Notes: generated by a model from the sequence alone, not told the origin. DNA of 64,000 nt from Acinetobacter baumannii (GCF_009759685.1 NZ_CP046654.1:1178001-1242000); one strand, 5' to 3'; positions 24,905 through 34,812 are shown, counted from the stretch's first letter. Numbers and translations are program-made.

Positions 24905-26059
24905 ATGCTACAGCTTCAGTCCAAATTGCCCGCACAAGGGGTGACTATTTTTAGTACGATGACGGCAATGGCACAGCGCTTGGGTGCACTTAACCTTTCA
25001 CAGGGTTTCCCGGATTTTCCTGCACCCCCTGCTTTGCTCGAAGCCCTATCTCAGGCAACTTTGGCTGGACACAATCAGTATCCACCTGGTGATGGCATTC
25101 TCGCACTGCGTGAACAGCTCGCTTTACAATTTCAACAACGTGATCAGCTTCAACTTGATCCTGTAACTCAAATCACGATTACGCCCGGTGCAACCATAGC
25201 AATTTTCTGTGCCATACAAGCCTGCATCAACACAGGTGATGAAGTCATTATTTTTGACCCGAGTTATGACAGCTATGGACCTTCTGTCGAGTTAGCAGGT
25301 GGTAAAGCAGTACATATTGCCTTGCAAGCACCTGACTTTAAGGTGAACTGGCAACAAGTTAAAGATCGAATTAACGATAAAACCCGTATGATTGTGGTAA
25401 ATACTCCCCACAATCCAACAGGTACAATCTGGTCCAAACAAGACTGGTTAGAACTCATTGAACTAATTCAGGATAAAAATATTGTAGTTTTATCTGATGA
25501 AGTCTACGAACACTTAGTTTTTGATGGTCAGCAACACTTTAGCGCGTTGCATTTCCCTGAGCTTAGAGAACGTAGTTTTGTGATTGGTTCTTTTGGAAAA
25601 ACCTTCCATGTCACAGGTTGGAAAACCGGTTACTGCGTTGCTTCACCTGATTTAATGCGTTTGTTCCGCCAGATTTATCAATATGTTAATTTCTGTGGCA
25701 CAACACCTTGTCAGATTGCGCTTGCGCAATATATGCAGCAACACCCAGAACATATTCAGGAACTTTCACAGTTTTATCAGGCTAAACGAGACCGATTTAA
25801 TCAGGCGATTCACAATAGCCGTTTTTTGCTTAAACCATCGCAAGGAACTTATTTCCAAAACCTTGATTACAGCCAGATTAGACCTGACTTAAACGATGTG
25901 GAAATGTGCCAGTTTCTTGCCGAGCAACATAAGATTGTTGCTATTCCTGTTTCGGTGTTTTACCAACAAGCCCCAGAGTCTTTACGCTTGATTCGTTTCT
26001 GCTTTGCAAAAAATGATGAAACACTGCAAAAAGCAGGAGAAATTCTGAATCAATGTTAA
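24905..26059 (+). CDS. PLP-dependent methionine/kynurenine-type aminotransferase (YbdL-like)
   Basis: 384 residues, fold-type I class I/II aminotransferase. Hallmarks are NLSQGFPDFPAP near the N-terminus, the GATIAIF cofactor loop, NTPHNPTG at 166-173, and SFGKTFHVTGWK with the PLP lysine at 232 (Lys of SFGK). The sequence resembles E. coli YbdL, a methionine aminotransferase, and kynurenine/glutamine transaminases. AAGAGAA precedes the ATG. The substrate is assigned by family only. Confidence 0.85.
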   Translation: MLQLQSKLPAQGVTIFSTMTAMAQRLGALNLSQGFPDFPAPPALLEALSQATLAGHNQYPPGDGILALREQLALQFQQRDQLQLDPVTQITITPGATIAIFCAIQACINTGDEVIIFDPSYDSYGPSVELAGGKAVHIALQAPDFKVNWQQVKDRINDKTRMIVVNTPHNPTGTIWSKQDWLELIELIQDKNIVVLSDEVYEHLVFDGQQHFSALHFPELRERSFVIGSFGKTFHVTGWKTGYCVASPDLMRLFRQIYQYVNFCGTTPCQIALAQYMQQHPEHIQELSQFYQAKRDRFNQAIHNSRFLLKPSQGTYFQNLDYSQIRPDLNDVEMCQFLAEQHKIVAIPVSVFYQQAPESLRLIRFCFAKNDETLQKAGEILNQC

Positions 26060-26165
26060 TAAATTTAGTCACTTAGCATAGTAAAAATACTACAAGAAGT
26101 TCCCTACAACTATGCTAAGTTGAATATCCGACCCGCTCATCAAAGAGATGGGCGATGGAGAATAC

Positions 26166-27533
26166 ATGCCACCAAGACAGTCTTTAATTCATCAGCAAAA
26201 TCTTTGGAAAACATTTTTTGTTTTCTTATTGCCCCTGATTGCAACCAATATCTTGCAAAACCTGTCCGGTACCATTAACACCATCTTTGTTGGACAAATG
26301 ATGGGGGTCGATGCCATTGCTGCAGTTTCTGTATATTTCCCCATTTTGTTTTTACTGCTTGCGTTTATTATCGGTATTTCAACGGGTACCACTGTTTTAG
26401 TGGGTCAGGCTTGGGGCGCACAAGACATAGAAAAGGTTCAAAGTGTGGTGGGTTCTACCCTATTTATGACCATCATTGGCGGTATCATTACCGCAATCAT
26501 TGGTGTGTTTTTTGCCCACGACATTTTAGAACTTTTAGGTACGGACCCGAAGGTGATGCACCTCTCTTTGCCTTATGTGCAATGGATGTTGGCAGGTAGT
26601 CCTCTTCTCTTTGTTTATATTATCTATACCTCAATTTTACGTGGTGTAGGAGATAGTACTACCCCTTTACTTGCACTGGCTTTAACCAGCGTGATCGGCG
26701 TAATTATTACACCAATTCTGCTGAAAGGTTATTTTGGCTTTCCTGCCCTCGGTATTATTGCACCGGCTATAGCGTCAATTATTAGTTATATTGCCATCTT
26801 AATTTTTCTTGCGATTTATCTAAATAAGAAAAAGCATCCACTTCGGCCAAACCGTCAGCTTTTGCAACATATCCGTCATAATTCGGAATTAAGTAAAATC
26901 ATTTTACGCCTAGGTGTTCCAACCGGTATTCAAATGATTACCACTTCAATGGCCGGTTTAGTCATTGTGGGTTTAGTGAACCGTTTCGGAGCTCATGCCA
27001 CAGCTGCGTATGGTGCCGTGAATCAGGTACTCAACTATATTCAGTTTCCAGCGATTTCGATCTCTATCGCGGCCTCAATCTTTGCAGCACAAGCGATTGG
27101 TGCTGGTAAGTCGGACCTACTCGCACGTGTTACACGCACCGCTTTGGGAATGAACTTTTTATTTACAGGTGCCTTAATTGCACTCGGCTATCTATTTTCA
27201 AAATATTTGATGGCTTTATTCATCACAGATCCAACTGTGGTGGTGTTAGGGCAACAGCTTTTATTTATTGTACTTTGGGCAATTTTATTCTTTGGTGCAG
27301 GTGCCATTTTTGCATCAATTATGCGTGCCAGTGGGGCTGTAACCGTACCAATGCTGATTAACATCTCTGCCATTTTATTTATTGAAATGCCATGTGCTTA
27401 CTGGTTTAGTTCGATGTGGGGGCTTAAAGGCATTTGGGTCGCCTATGCCTTGGCATTTGTCAGTTTATGTATTATTCAAGGCTTGTATTATCAATTTATT
27501 TGGAAGAAAAAGAAGATCAAAGTTCTTATTTAG
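26166..27533 (+). CDS. MATE-family efflux transporter
   Basis: About 455 residues with twelve hydrophobic segments in two related halves. The protein couples ion entry to export of cationic drugs or metabolites. The N-half begins FFVFLLPLIATNILQNLSGTINTIFVGQMMG, typical of MATE proteins, and residues in the second half (GVPTGIQMITTSMAGLVIVG) repeat that pattern. It is distinct in sequence from the well-known Acinetobacter AbeM start, so I assign no symbol. GGAG lies 5 nt before the ATG at 26166, which is preferred to ATG 26148. Confidence 0.88.
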   Translation: MPPRQSLIHQQNLWKTFFVFLLPLIATNILQNLSGTINTIFVGQMMGVDAIAAVSVYFPILFLLLAFIIGISTGTTVLVGQAWGAQDIEKVQSVVGSTLFMTIIGGIITAIIGVFFAHDILELLGTDPKVMHLSLPYVQWMLAGSPLLFVYIIYTSILRGVGDSTTPLLALALTSVIGVIITPILLKGYFGFPALGIIAPAIASIISYIAILIFLAIYLNKKKHPLRPNRQLLQHIRHNSELSKIILRLGVPTGIQMITTSMAGLVIVGLVNRFGAHATAAYGAVNQVLNYIQFPAISISIAASIFAAQAIGAGKSDLLARVTRTALGMNFLFTGALIALGYLFSKYLMALFITDPTVVVLGQQLLFIVLWAILFFGAGAIFASIMRASGAVTVPMLINISAILFIEMPCAYWFSSMWGLKGIWVAYALAFVSLCIIQGLYYQFIWKKKKIKVLI

Positions 27534-27550
27534 AATGCATTAAACCTTAT

Positions 27551-27579
27551 AAAAAAAGCCATCAATTGATGGCTTTTTT
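27551..27579. terminator. Bidirectional terminator between the MATE gene and the SDR gene
   Basis: AAGCCATCAATTGATGGCTT, a perfect palindrome with A and T runs at the two ends, lying between convergent genes. Confidence 0.9.
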
Positions 27580-27589
27580 CTTTTAAACC

Positions 27590-28423
27590 TTATTTCATCC
27601 ATTTGGTTACAATGGTTGAAGCACGTTGATATCCCGTTGGGAATAAACGCTGGAATGCATCCAGAATTTTTGCATCGCTACCGATGAGTAAACGGCGTTT
27701 ATTTTTCAAAACTGCATCTAAAATTTGACGAGCTGCTTCCTCTGGTGGGGTACGCAATAACTTGTCAAAGTTTTGAATCGATTTAGTTGGGTCCATACCC
27801 AAACTACTCAAGCTATCACTCATTTTTGCAGCTTTAGCGATATTGGTACGAATACCGCCCGGATGTACACATAGCGAACTTACGCCGCATTTTTCAATAT
27901 CTAATTCTTGACGCAATGACTCAGTAAAACCGCGTACCGCAAATTTAGTTGCATTATAGCCAGACTGGGTTGGCTGAGCCGTTAAACCAAATAAGCTAGA
28001 AATATTAATAATATGGCCATCTTGTGTTTGCTTAATGAACGGTAAGAATTCTTTAGTACCGTAAACCACGCCCCAGAAGTTAATTCCCACAATCCACTCT
28101 AAATCTTCGTAGGTTGCGCCTTCTACAGTTGAGCCTAAAGCTACACCAGCATTGTTAAAAATCAGGTTAACACAGCCATGATCTTGAACAGTTTCCTGTG
28201 CCCACTGCCTTACAGCCTCACGGTCAGAAACATCTAACTTCTTGGTTGTTACAGTAATGTTACTGTACGGTTTTAATAGCTCAACAGTTTTCTCTAAGCC
28301 CTTTTCATTAATGTCACTTAATGAAAGATGGCAGCCCTGCTTTGCCAGAAGAATTGCTAATTGTTGCCCAATGCCAGAACCCGCACCCGTAATTGCAGCG
28401 ACTTTGTTTTTAAAATTTTTCAT
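27590..28423 (-). CDS. SDR-family oxidoreductase, divergent from a TetR regulator
   Basis: 277 residues from ATG 28423, which has AAGGA 7 nt upstream (an earlier in-frame start adds 13 unlikely residues). Cofactor motif TGAGSGIG (12-19), NNAG, Ser142, Tyr156 and Lys160 (YNATK) are all present. The C-terminal half is of the type found in acyl-CoA or steroid-like SDRs. The divergently transcribed TetR gene, with a palindrome in the shared 196-bp region, suggests local control by that regulator. Substrate unknown. Confidence 0.88.
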   Translation of the reverse strand: MKNFKNKVAAITGAGSGIGQQLAILLAKQGCHLSLSDINEKGLEKTVELLKPYSNITVTTKKLDVSDREAVRQWAQETVQDHGCVNLIFNNAGVALGSTVEGATYEDLEWIVGINFWGVVYGTKEFLPFIKQTQDGHIINISSLFGLTAQPTQSGYNATKFAVRGFTESLRQELDIEKCGVSSLCVHPGGIRTNIAKAAKMSDSLSSLGMDPTKSIQNFDKLLRTPPEEAARQILDAVLKNKRRLLIGSDAKILDAFQRLFPTGYQRASTIVTKWMK

Positions 28424-28495
28424 TGTCCATCCTTTGTTTTTCGATTTGCACAACTGGTTCATTGCATGTGCAATTTAGACTCTTTCAATATAATT

Positions 28496-28515
28496 TTGAC
28501 AATATACATTGTCAA
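28496..28515. promoter_or_regulatory. Palindromic operator between the SDR and TetR genes
   Basis: TTGACAAT and ATTGTCAA flank a 4-nt ATAC centre, a perfect 20-bp palindrome. It sits 73 nt upstream of the SDR start and 105 nt upstream of the TetR start, and the left arm could serve as a -35 TTGACA for the rightward gene. Confidence 0.65.
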
Positions 28516-28619
28516 TATAGTACACTGTAATTTCAGATAGATTGGCACAATTCTGCTGACGGCTTTATCATAGGGCTCATATTTGCCGAAAAACCGATAA
28601 ATTAGGAAACCATTTATTT

Positions 28620-29291
28620 ATGGCGACAAACGACTCAACCAGTAAAAAGAAAACAAAAACTGTGAGTAAAGAACGTCAGTTCAAAGGGTTATCTCTGTCT
28701 GAGCGCAAAGAGGCACGCCGCGAAAAACTCATTGAAGCCGGTATTGCAACTTATGGAACCCTTGGCTTTTTTTCCGTGACGGTAAAAGATGTGTGCCAAG
28801 AAGCAAAACTCACCGAACGTTATTTTTATGAATCATTTAAAAAGAGTGAAGATTTATTCCAGACTATCTTTTTAAAAATGATTGAAGAATTACAGCAAAA
28901 CTTGATGCAAGCCGTCATTAAAGCGGCTCCAGATCCTGAGCAAATGGTCGATGCTGGTTTACGTGCTCTACTGAGTACTTTAAAAGACGACCCTCGTTTG
29001 GCTCGTATTGTGTATGTCGATGCAATTTTGGTCCAAGAATTACATAATCAAGCCACCATTCAGGAAACTCTCGCCCAGTTTGATCGTATGATTCAAGCTT
29101 TTGTGATGCTAACCATGCCGCAAATCCAGCATAACGAAAATGAACTCTCATTAATCGCTACTGGTTTAAATGGATACGTGACACAAATTGCCGTTCGATG
29201 GGTGATGGGCGGGTTTAAGCAGTCTCTAGAGCAAGTTTTAGCGGCCTGCCGTATCGTTTTTTTAGCTTTGCTCGCGAAAGTTTCAAAATAA
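28620..29291 (+). CDS. TetR/AcrR-family transcriptional regulator
   Basis: 223 residues with a Lys-rich N-terminal tail (KKKTKTVSKERQFKG) before the helix-turn-helix (SERKEARREKLIEAGIATYG, VTVKDVCQEAKLTERYFYESFK). The C-terminal ligand-binding region is all-helical. It is transcribed divergently from the SDR gene and the palindrome between them is the likely operator. The ligand cannot be told. Confidence 0.85.
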   Translation: MATNDSTSKKKTKTVSKERQFKGLSLSERKEARREKLIEAGIATYGTLGFFSVTVKDVCQEAKLTERYFYESFKKSEDLFQTIFLKMIEELQQNLMQAVIKAAPDPEQMVDAGLRALLSTLKDDPRLARIVYVDAILVQELHNQATIQETLAQFDRMIQAFVMLTMPQIQHNENELSLIATGLNGYVTQIAVRWVMGGFKQSLEQVLAACRIVFLALLAKVSK

Positions 29292-29384
29292 TATTAAAGT
29301 TTTTTGACACTGTTTTTATTTTAAAAACCTCGTTTGAGATAAGCTTGTAACACACTGAATGGTTTTAAGAAAATTTATACCTAC

Positions 29385-29424
29385 CTGTCATCATTTGGTC
29401 ATGCGCTTGCCGTATTTTTGTCAC
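29385..29424 (+). promoter_or_regulatory. Pho box of four 7-mers upstream of phoB
   Basis: CTGTCAT (29385), TGGTCAT (29396), TTGCCGT (29407) and TTGTCAC (29418) follow each other at exactly 11-bp spacing, the layout of adjacent Pho-box half-sites bound by PhoB dimers. Confidence 0.7.
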
Positions 29425-29484
29425 AAATTATTGCTAAATTCGTTTTTATAGACTTTTCTGCAATGAAATTGTCATAATTAATCT

Positions 29485-29502
29485 TTGTAATAAGCCTGTC
29501 AT
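29485..29502 (+). promoter_or_regulatory. Second, single Pho box near phoB
   Basis: TTGTAAT, 4 nt, CTGTCAT: two half-sites in the same 7-4-7 layout, 45 nt before the phoB start codon. The gap to the first cluster is not a multiple of 11, so the two sets may act separately. Confidence 0.55.
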
Positions 29503-29546
29503 AACTACAAAACGGTTCACCGTTAAAATCTACAAGGTATTACGCT

Positions 29547-30257
29547 GTGAAAGATGACTATATTTTAATTGTCGATGATGAGCTTCCTATCCGCGAAATG
29601 ATCCATACCTCTTTGGACATGGCAGGCTTTCAGTGTTTACAGGCAGAAGATGCCAAACAGGCTCATCAAATTATCGTCGACCAACGTCCGGCGCTTATCT
29701 TGCTCGATTGGATGTTACCCGGGGGCGTAAGTGGGGTCGACTTATGTCGCCGTTTAAAACGAGATGAAAACTTAGCAGAAATTCCTGTCATTATGTTGAC
29801 CGCTCGCGGTGAAGAAGACCACAAAGTACAAGGCCTGGATGCTGGTGCAGATGACTATATGACCAAACCATTTTCAACCCGTGAACTGGTTTCTCGTATT
29901 AAAGCTGTTCTACGCCGCGCAAATGCATTAAGCGGTGAAAAAACAATTGATGCCAATGGTTTAATTCTTGATCCTGTAAGCCAACGCGTAAGCTTTGGTA
30001 ACAGTATTTTAGATATGGGACCAACAGAATACCGTCTGCTTGCATTTTTTATGACCCATCCGGAACGTGCCTATACACGTGCCCAGTTGCTCGATCAGGT
30101 GTGGGGCGGTAATGTATACATCGAAGATCGTACCATCGATGTGCATATCCGTCGTTTGCGTAAAGTCTTAGAACCTTTTGGTGTAGACCGATTTGTTCAG
30201 ACTGTACGTGGTACAGGTTATCGTTTCTCAACACGTGCAGATTTAGCCGCAGGTTAA
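29547..30257 (+). CDS. phoB: Phosphate regulon response regulator PhoB
   Basis: 236 residues. It is an OmpR-type regulator: receiver domain with phosphoacceptor Asp54 in [10 protein letters not shown], acidic pocket VDDE (9-12), MLTARGEE and TKPF with the conserved Lys. The C-terminal winged helix includes [30 protein letters not shown] and ends with [12 protein letters not shown] and GTGYRF. It is a GTG start with AAGG 9 nt upstream. The two Pho boxes upstream indicate autoregulation. phoR follows 9 nt later. Confidence 0.97.
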   Translation: MKDDYILIVDDELPIREMIHTSLDMAGFQCLQAEDAKQAHQIIVDQRPALILLDWMLPGGVSGVDLCRRLKRDENLAEIPVIMLTARGEEDHKVQGLDAGADDYMTKPFSTRELVSRIKAVLRRANALSGEKTIDANGLILDPVSQRVSFGNSILDMGPTEYRLLAFFMTHPERAYTRAQLLDQVWGGNVYIEDRTIDVHIRRLRKVLEPFGVDRFVQTVRGTGYRFSTRADLAAG

Positions 30258-30266
30258 CCAAAATTT

Positions 30267-31625
30267 ATGTATGAACCCTACCCCGTCCCCGAACAGGTAC
30301 GTGAACAAAAGCTTTCCCGCTACAGTAGTTTATGGACGTTTGCTAAACAAGATTTACGACTTTTATTATTTTTCCTGATTATTGCAGGTTTAGTCGGTTT
30401 AGGAATTGGGTATTTCTGGAGCTGTATTTTTATTGCCTTTGTGGTGTTTTTTACACTTCAGTTGCGTTCTTTATATTTGGTCAATGACTGGATTGCCAAT
30501 AATCCATACGATGTCCCTCCGAACCTCAACGGAATTTGGGGGGCATTATTATTTAACGTTTACCGTGCCCAGCGCCAAGAACGTATCGTTCAAGCGGAAA
30601 TGGTAGGACTTATTGACCGCGCTCAATCTTCATTAGTTGCACTCGCCGAAGCGGTAGTCTTGATTGATGATCAACATCAAATTGAATGGTGGAACCCAGC
30701 CGCAGAGCGTTTACTAGGAATTAGTCCACTTGACCGTGGTCGCAACTTATTAACCATTTTGCGCCAGCCAACTTTTATTGAATATTTTAACAATATTGAT
30801 CAGGCACCCGATGGGATTAAACTCCATTCAAATCTTGATGATGACCGTTATGTACAGGTTAAGCTCACACGATTTGGTGGGGAAAGTCGCTTACTTGTGG
30901 CATACGATGTAACGCGTATGCATAACCTTGAGCAAATGCGTAAAGACTTTGTTGATAATATTTCACATGAACTTCGTACGCCATTAACCGTACTCAGTGG
31001 TTATATCGAGACATTTACCGATCAGGAAGATATTAGCCCACGCTGGAAACGTGCATTTGACCAGATGCAATCTCAAACCAAGCGTATGAATGCGTTGGTC
31101 AATGATTTACTGCTGTTATCTAATTTAGAAAATAATAAGAAAATTGCAAAAAATCAGATTATTGAAATGCCGAGCTTAATGAATCAATTGTTTGATGATG
31201 CTCAGGCCTACAATGCCGATTATGGACACACGCTCAATTTACACATTGATAGCCACTGTGACCTGATTGGTTCTGACATGGAAATTGCCAGTGCATTTAG
31301 TAATCTAATTACCAATGCCATTAAGTACACGCCAAAAGGCGGAACCATTACCATTGGCTGGCATGATGATGGTGAACATGCTTACTTTAGCGTGCAAGAT
31401 ACAGGCATCGGGATTAACCCTAAACATTTGCCACGACTGACTGAACGCTTCTATCGTGTTGATAGCGACCGAAGTCGTCAAACAGGTGGTACAGGTTTAG
31501 GCTTAGCAATTGTAAAACATGTGCTGATGCAACACGGCGCTTATTTAGATGTGCAGTCTAAAGAAAACGAAGGATCAACATTTACCGCTGTTTTTCCAAA
31601 AGAAAGACTATATAACATGACCTAA
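30267..31625 (+). CDS. phoR: Phosphate regulon sensor histidine kinase PhoR
   Basis: 452 residues. An N-terminal transmembrane pair (about 30-65), a PAS domain (about 115-215, with EWWNPAAERLLG), then the DHp helix with the phospho-histidine His234 (NISHELRTPL) and a GHKL ATPase with N, G1 and G2 boxes (ITNAIKYTPKGG, DTGIGINPKHLPRLTERFYR, TGGTGLGLAIVKH). It phosphorylates PhoB in low phosphate. Nine bases separate it from phoB. A terminator at 31644-31675 ends the operon. Confidence 0.97.
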   Translation: MYEPYPVPEQVREQKLSRYSSLWTFAKQDLRLLLFFLIIAGLVGLGIGYFWSCIFIAFVVFFTLQLRSLYLVNDWIANNPYDVPPNLNGIWGALLFNVYRAQRQERIVQAEMVGLIDRAQSSLVALAEAVVLIDDQHQIEWWNPAAERLLGISPLDRGRNLLTILRQPTFIEYFNNIDQAPDGIKLHSNLDDDRYVQVKLTRFGGESRLLVAYDVTRMHNLEQMRKDFVDNISHELRTPLTVLSGYIETFTDQEDISPRWKRAFDQMQSQTKRMNALVNDLLLLSNLENNKKIAKNQIIEMPSLMNQLFDDAQAYNADYGHTLNLHIDSHCDLIGSDMEIASAFSNLITNAIKYTPKGGTITIGWHDDGEHAYFSVQDTGIGINPKHLPRLTERFYRVDSDRSRQTGGTGLGLAIVKHVLMQHGAYLDVQSKENEGSTFTAVFPKERLYNMT

Positions 31626-31643
31626 AGTTGCCCTCTCACATTT

Positions 31644-31675
31644 AAAAAGCCGACTAATGAAAAGTCGGCTTTTTT
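31644..31675. terminator. Terminator after phoBR, also facing the lipase gene
   Basis: AGCCGACT and AGTCGGCT around a 7-nt loop, with A and T runs on the flanks. It lies between convergent phoR and the lipase-like gene. Confidence 0.9.
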
Positions 31676-31693
31676 GTATGATTTAAACCCAAT

Positions 31694-32890
31694 TTACTTA
31701 AAATTAGAGCAATACGATTTTGTCTGATTTTTCTCTATTACGTTTAAAAAACTAGTTGCAAAAGTATTGCTCTGGCGTAATGCATCACGGTGATCACCAC
31801 CATCAATCGTTTGATAAATAGTTGGTTTTTTTAATTTACATAGCTGTTGATAATAAGCAGATGTCCCTCTAGGGTCGACTAAATGATCTTTAGAGCCTTG
31901 AACAATCATTAATGGCACGGTCGGCACCATATTTTCAATGGACTGCTTTTTAAGATAAGCCAAAAGAGGTTTTAAGTCTGCGTTAGGGCGAAATATGCTA
32001 GAAGGAGACTTCTTCAAATCAGATTGAAGTTCAGATAAACAACGACTGCGCGCTTGAGTTAGCACCGTATTCATTTCTGGACTGACTAGGTTTTCAGGAA
32101 CAATGCTTGGTTCTGCTGCTTGTGCTCCCAATAACACAATTGGGAAAAATGCTACCACACTTGGTTCTGGGTTTGGATTACTCTGCACATATTCTGCAAT
32201 GCCTTCATATTGATAGCCGCCTGGCGCAAGAGCGATTGCCCCTTTTAAATCTAGTTCGGGAGCATCTTTTTGACCATAAGCCGCCACTGTAATAGCAGCA
32301 GCCCCGCCTTGACTATGCCCCATCACCAACCACTGTTTATTAAAGCTCTTGGGCTTAAGCAAATGCAATGCACGCACTGCATCTACTACTGTATGTAATT
32401 GGCTCTTTGCATTCATATAAGGATGTGCACCTAAAGTACCCAGACCTTGATAATCAGGTGCGACTACTGCATAGCCTCGTGCAAGCCAACCATCTAACGC
32501 TTTTGAAGCAACTTCCTGATATGAATGAACTGGTCCACCGGCATAATCACCCGAAGGTGCACAAGTATCGGCTACTCCTGTTGTACCATGCGCCCAAGCT
32601 AGTACGGGCCAGCCATTTTTTGATGGTGTTCCTTTCGGTAATAAAATAAACGCTGAGGCAACGATAGGCTCGTTATTCACACCTCGACTACGATAATTTA
32701 CTAATAAGCGCTGATCTGCATGCAGAAATAAATCCGTCACATCTTGTTGCGCTATAGAAAGTATTGAGCCCGGTTTTTCACTCACAATTTGCTTACTCAA
32801 ATCTGTAATTGGAGCAGCCATAGCAGAACCAGATATCAAACAAATACTGCTAAATAAAATTTTTAATAAAGAATTACTTTTTCTAATCAA
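31694..32890 (-). CDS. Secreted lipase/esterase-like alpha/beta hydrolase
   Basis: 398 residues with a signal peptide (residues 1-26, cleavage after AMAA). The mature protein has an AWAHGTTGVADTC oxyanion segment, the nucleophile elbow GHSQGG (Ser193), a possible acid Asp in GSKDHLVDP, and a terminal GGDHRDA with the catalytic His. It resembles the secreted LIP family of triacylglycerol lipases. Cysteines in the mature domain could form disulfides. It is a single-gene unit convergent with phoR. Confidence 0.82.
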   Translation of the reverse strand: MIRKSNSLLKILFSSICLISGSAMAAPITDLSKQIVSEKPGSILSIAQQDVTDLFLHADQRLLVNYRSRGVNNEPIVASAFILLPKGTPSKNGWPVLAWAHGTTGVADTCAPSGDYAGGPVHSYQEVASKALDGWLARGYAVVAPDYQGLGTLGAHPYMNAKSQLHTVVDAVRALHLLKPKSFNKQWLVMGHSQGGAAAITVAAYGQKDAPELDLKGAIALAPGGYQYEGIAEYVQSNPNPEPSVVAFFPIVLLGAQAAEPSIVPENLVSPEMNTVLTQARSRCLSELQSDLKKSPSSIFRPNADLKPLLAYLKKQSIENMVPTVPLMIVQGSKDHLVDPRGTSAYYQQLCKLKKPTIYQTIDGGDHRDALRQSNTFATSFLNVIEKNQTKSYCSNFK

Positions 32891-33065
32891 GGGATTACTC
32901 CTCTACTTTCTAATCATCATTTCAAATTAGTTTTATAAAAAATATGCCCCCTATTGCATATAAAGAACCTAACAAGAGGCAAATGAAAGAACTCACATAC
33001 CAACATAGATGACTATTCCCACTAAATCTAGACTTTAAGCTTAGAAATGCCAATCCATAGAAAAT

Positions 33066-33094
33066 AAAAAAAGAGAGCAAAAGCTCTCTTTTTT
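33066..33094 (-). terminator. Terminator of the rhodanese-psd unit
   Basis: GAGAGC-AAAA-GCTCTC stem with flanking A and T runs; read leftward it follows the psd stop. Confidence 0.9.
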
Positions 33095-33109
33095 AAATCT
33101 ATTGATGGG

Positions 33110-33961
33110 TTAAAGCGTATGGCCCATACGTTCGCCCATGACAACAACGGACTCGGCTTTATAACGTTTTTCCCACTCGATTTTATCTTTTTCAAATAAA
33201 ATAATTGCAGTAGAACCTAAATAAAAACGTCCAAGCTCAGCACCTTTCTCTAACTTCAACTCATGATGCTGTAATTCAATACGACCCGATGGTTTTACTT
33301 TACCTGTTGCCACAGTTTCAATACCTGCCACAATCATAGCGCCAACCAAAACAACGGCCATACGACCAAGCTCAGTATCAAACAAACAAACCATACGCTC
33401 ATTACGGGCAAATAATCCCGGTACATTTTCAGCAGTCACCTGATTTACTGAAAATAACTCACCCGGTACATATAACGTTTCAGTTAATGTGCCTGAAAAT
33501 GGCATATGAACACGGTGATAATCACGTGGAGAAAGATAAACCGTTGCAAACTCACCTTCTTGGAAAGGCTGAGCAAGTTGTGGATCGCCAATTAACTTTT
33601 CTACAGAGAAACTTTGGCCTTTTGCTTGAAATACTTCGCCCGCAGTGATTTTACCAATTTGAGAAATCGCGCCATCCGCTGGTGAAACAATACTATCCGG
33701 ATTTTCATCAACTAAACGTACGCCGTCTTTCAATGCACGGGTAAAGAAATCATTAAAAGATTTATATTTCAGTGCATTGCCTTGTTCAGCAATCGATAAA
33801 TCAATGCCGTATTTGGTTTTAAATGCATGAATAACAGCAGCTTTTAAAATTGGATTTTCACTTGCAGCAACTTTGCCCACTACACGACTTAACTGATGCT
33901 GAGGAACAAGATTTTGTGCCTTAATAAATAATTCTTTTTTTAAGCGAGATGTAAAACTCAA
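33110..33961 (-). CDS. psd: Phosphatidylserine decarboxylase
   Basis: 283 residues. It makes phosphatidylethanolamine from phosphatidylserine at the inner membrane. The proenzyme self-cleaves at LGST (Gly249/Ser250 in [11 protein letters not shown]), creating the pyruvoyl group. Other family blocks are SYKS-type [29 protein letters not shown] and [15 protein letters not shown]. It starts at TTG (33961) and its first base pair of codons overlap the preceding stop (TTGA). This non-canonical start with weak upstream signal suggests translation by coupling to the rhodanese gene. Confidence 0.95.
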   Translation of the reverse strand: MSFTSRLKKELFIKAQNLVPQHQLSRVVGKVAASENPILKAAVIHAFKTKYGIDLSIAEQGNALKYKSFNDFFTRALKDGVRLVDENPDSIVSPADGAISQIGKITAGEVFQAKGQSFSVEKLIGDPQLAQPFQEGEFATVYLSPRDYHRVHMPFSGTLTETLYVPGELFSVNQVTAENVPGLFARNERMVCLFDTELGRMAVVLVGAMIVAGIETVATGKVKPSGRIELQHHELKLEKGAELGRFYLGSTAIILFEKDKIEWEKRYKAESVVVMGERMGHTL

Positions 33962-34812
33962 GACGGCGATTCTCCAGTAATGATAGGACTATCGAGGCGA
34001 TTGCCCCATTCACTCCACGCACCATCATAGGCTTTTGCTTCCCAACCTAAAAGTCTAGCCAGAATATAAGCCAAACCAGAACGGTGATGTGACTGGCAGT
34101 ATACGACTACAGGTTGTTTTAAATCGAACCCAAGTTGTTCAAGACGCTGCCGCGTGCGTTCAAGCGGATGCAATTTTAGATGATTTTGACGATTAAGTGC
34201 AGTACTCCATTCAAAATGGAGGGCATTTGGAATGTGACCACCGCGTCGCGCTGCTAAACGGACGCCACTATATTCATCACTGGTTCTGCAATCCCACAAT
34301 TGCACACTTTCTTGCTCAACTTGTTTGCGTAGTTCTTCATAGTTCACTCGGAACTGAGCAGCATGTGATAAATCGATCTGAATTAAGTTATCAACTCGAG
34401 GTAATTCTTCAACCTCGGCTGTGGTGGGTAAACCTGCACCAAGCCATGCATGAATTCCGCCATTAATTAAACTTGTACGGGTAAAACCTAAGCAATGGAG
34501 ATTCCAGATTAAACGCCCTGCCCATGCTCCACCTTCATCATCATAGACCACCACGTGGTGATTTGGTGAAATATTCAATTTTTCAATTAACGCTTGTAAA
34601 CCTGCTTCATCCGGTAAAACACCTGTTGCTTCTTCATGTTGAGCAACTAACCATTTAGGCTGTAAGTGAATAGCATGCGGAACATGGAGTTGCTCATAAA
34701 CTGATGCACGGCTCAAATCAACAATACGGATATATTCATTGCCTAAATAAGGCACTAACTCTTCTGCTTCTATTAATAAATCGAGTTTAAAATCAGGGAG
34801 TGTCATCGTCAT
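33958..34812 (-). CDS. Sulfurtransferase of the tandem-rhodanese type
   Basis: 284 residues with two rhodanese-like domains. The N-terminal domain (to about 140) is catalytically degenerate, without an active-site Cys loop. The C-terminal domain carries CQSHHRSG with Cys239 as the persulfide cysteine. The loop sequence differs from the CRKGVTA type of typical thiosulfate sulfurtransferases, so the acceptor is not clear. Two ATG codons, at 34812 and 34806, could start it. Its stop overlaps psd, a pairing also seen in other gamma-proteobacteria. Confidence 0.85.
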   Translation of the reverse strand: MTMTLPDFKLDLLIEAEELVPYLGNEYIRIVDLSRASVYEQLHVPHAIHLQPKWLVAQHEEATGVLPDEAGLQALIEKLNISPNHHVVVYDDEGGAWAGRLIWNLHCLGFTRTSLINGGIHAWLGAGLPTTAEVEELPRVDNLIQIDLSHAAQFRVNYEELRKQVEQESVQLWDCRTSDEYSGVRLAARRGGHIPNALHFEWSTALNRQNHLKLHPLERTRQRLEQLGFDLKQPVVVYCQSHHRSGLAYILARLLGWEAKAYDGAWSEWGNRLDSPIITGESPS

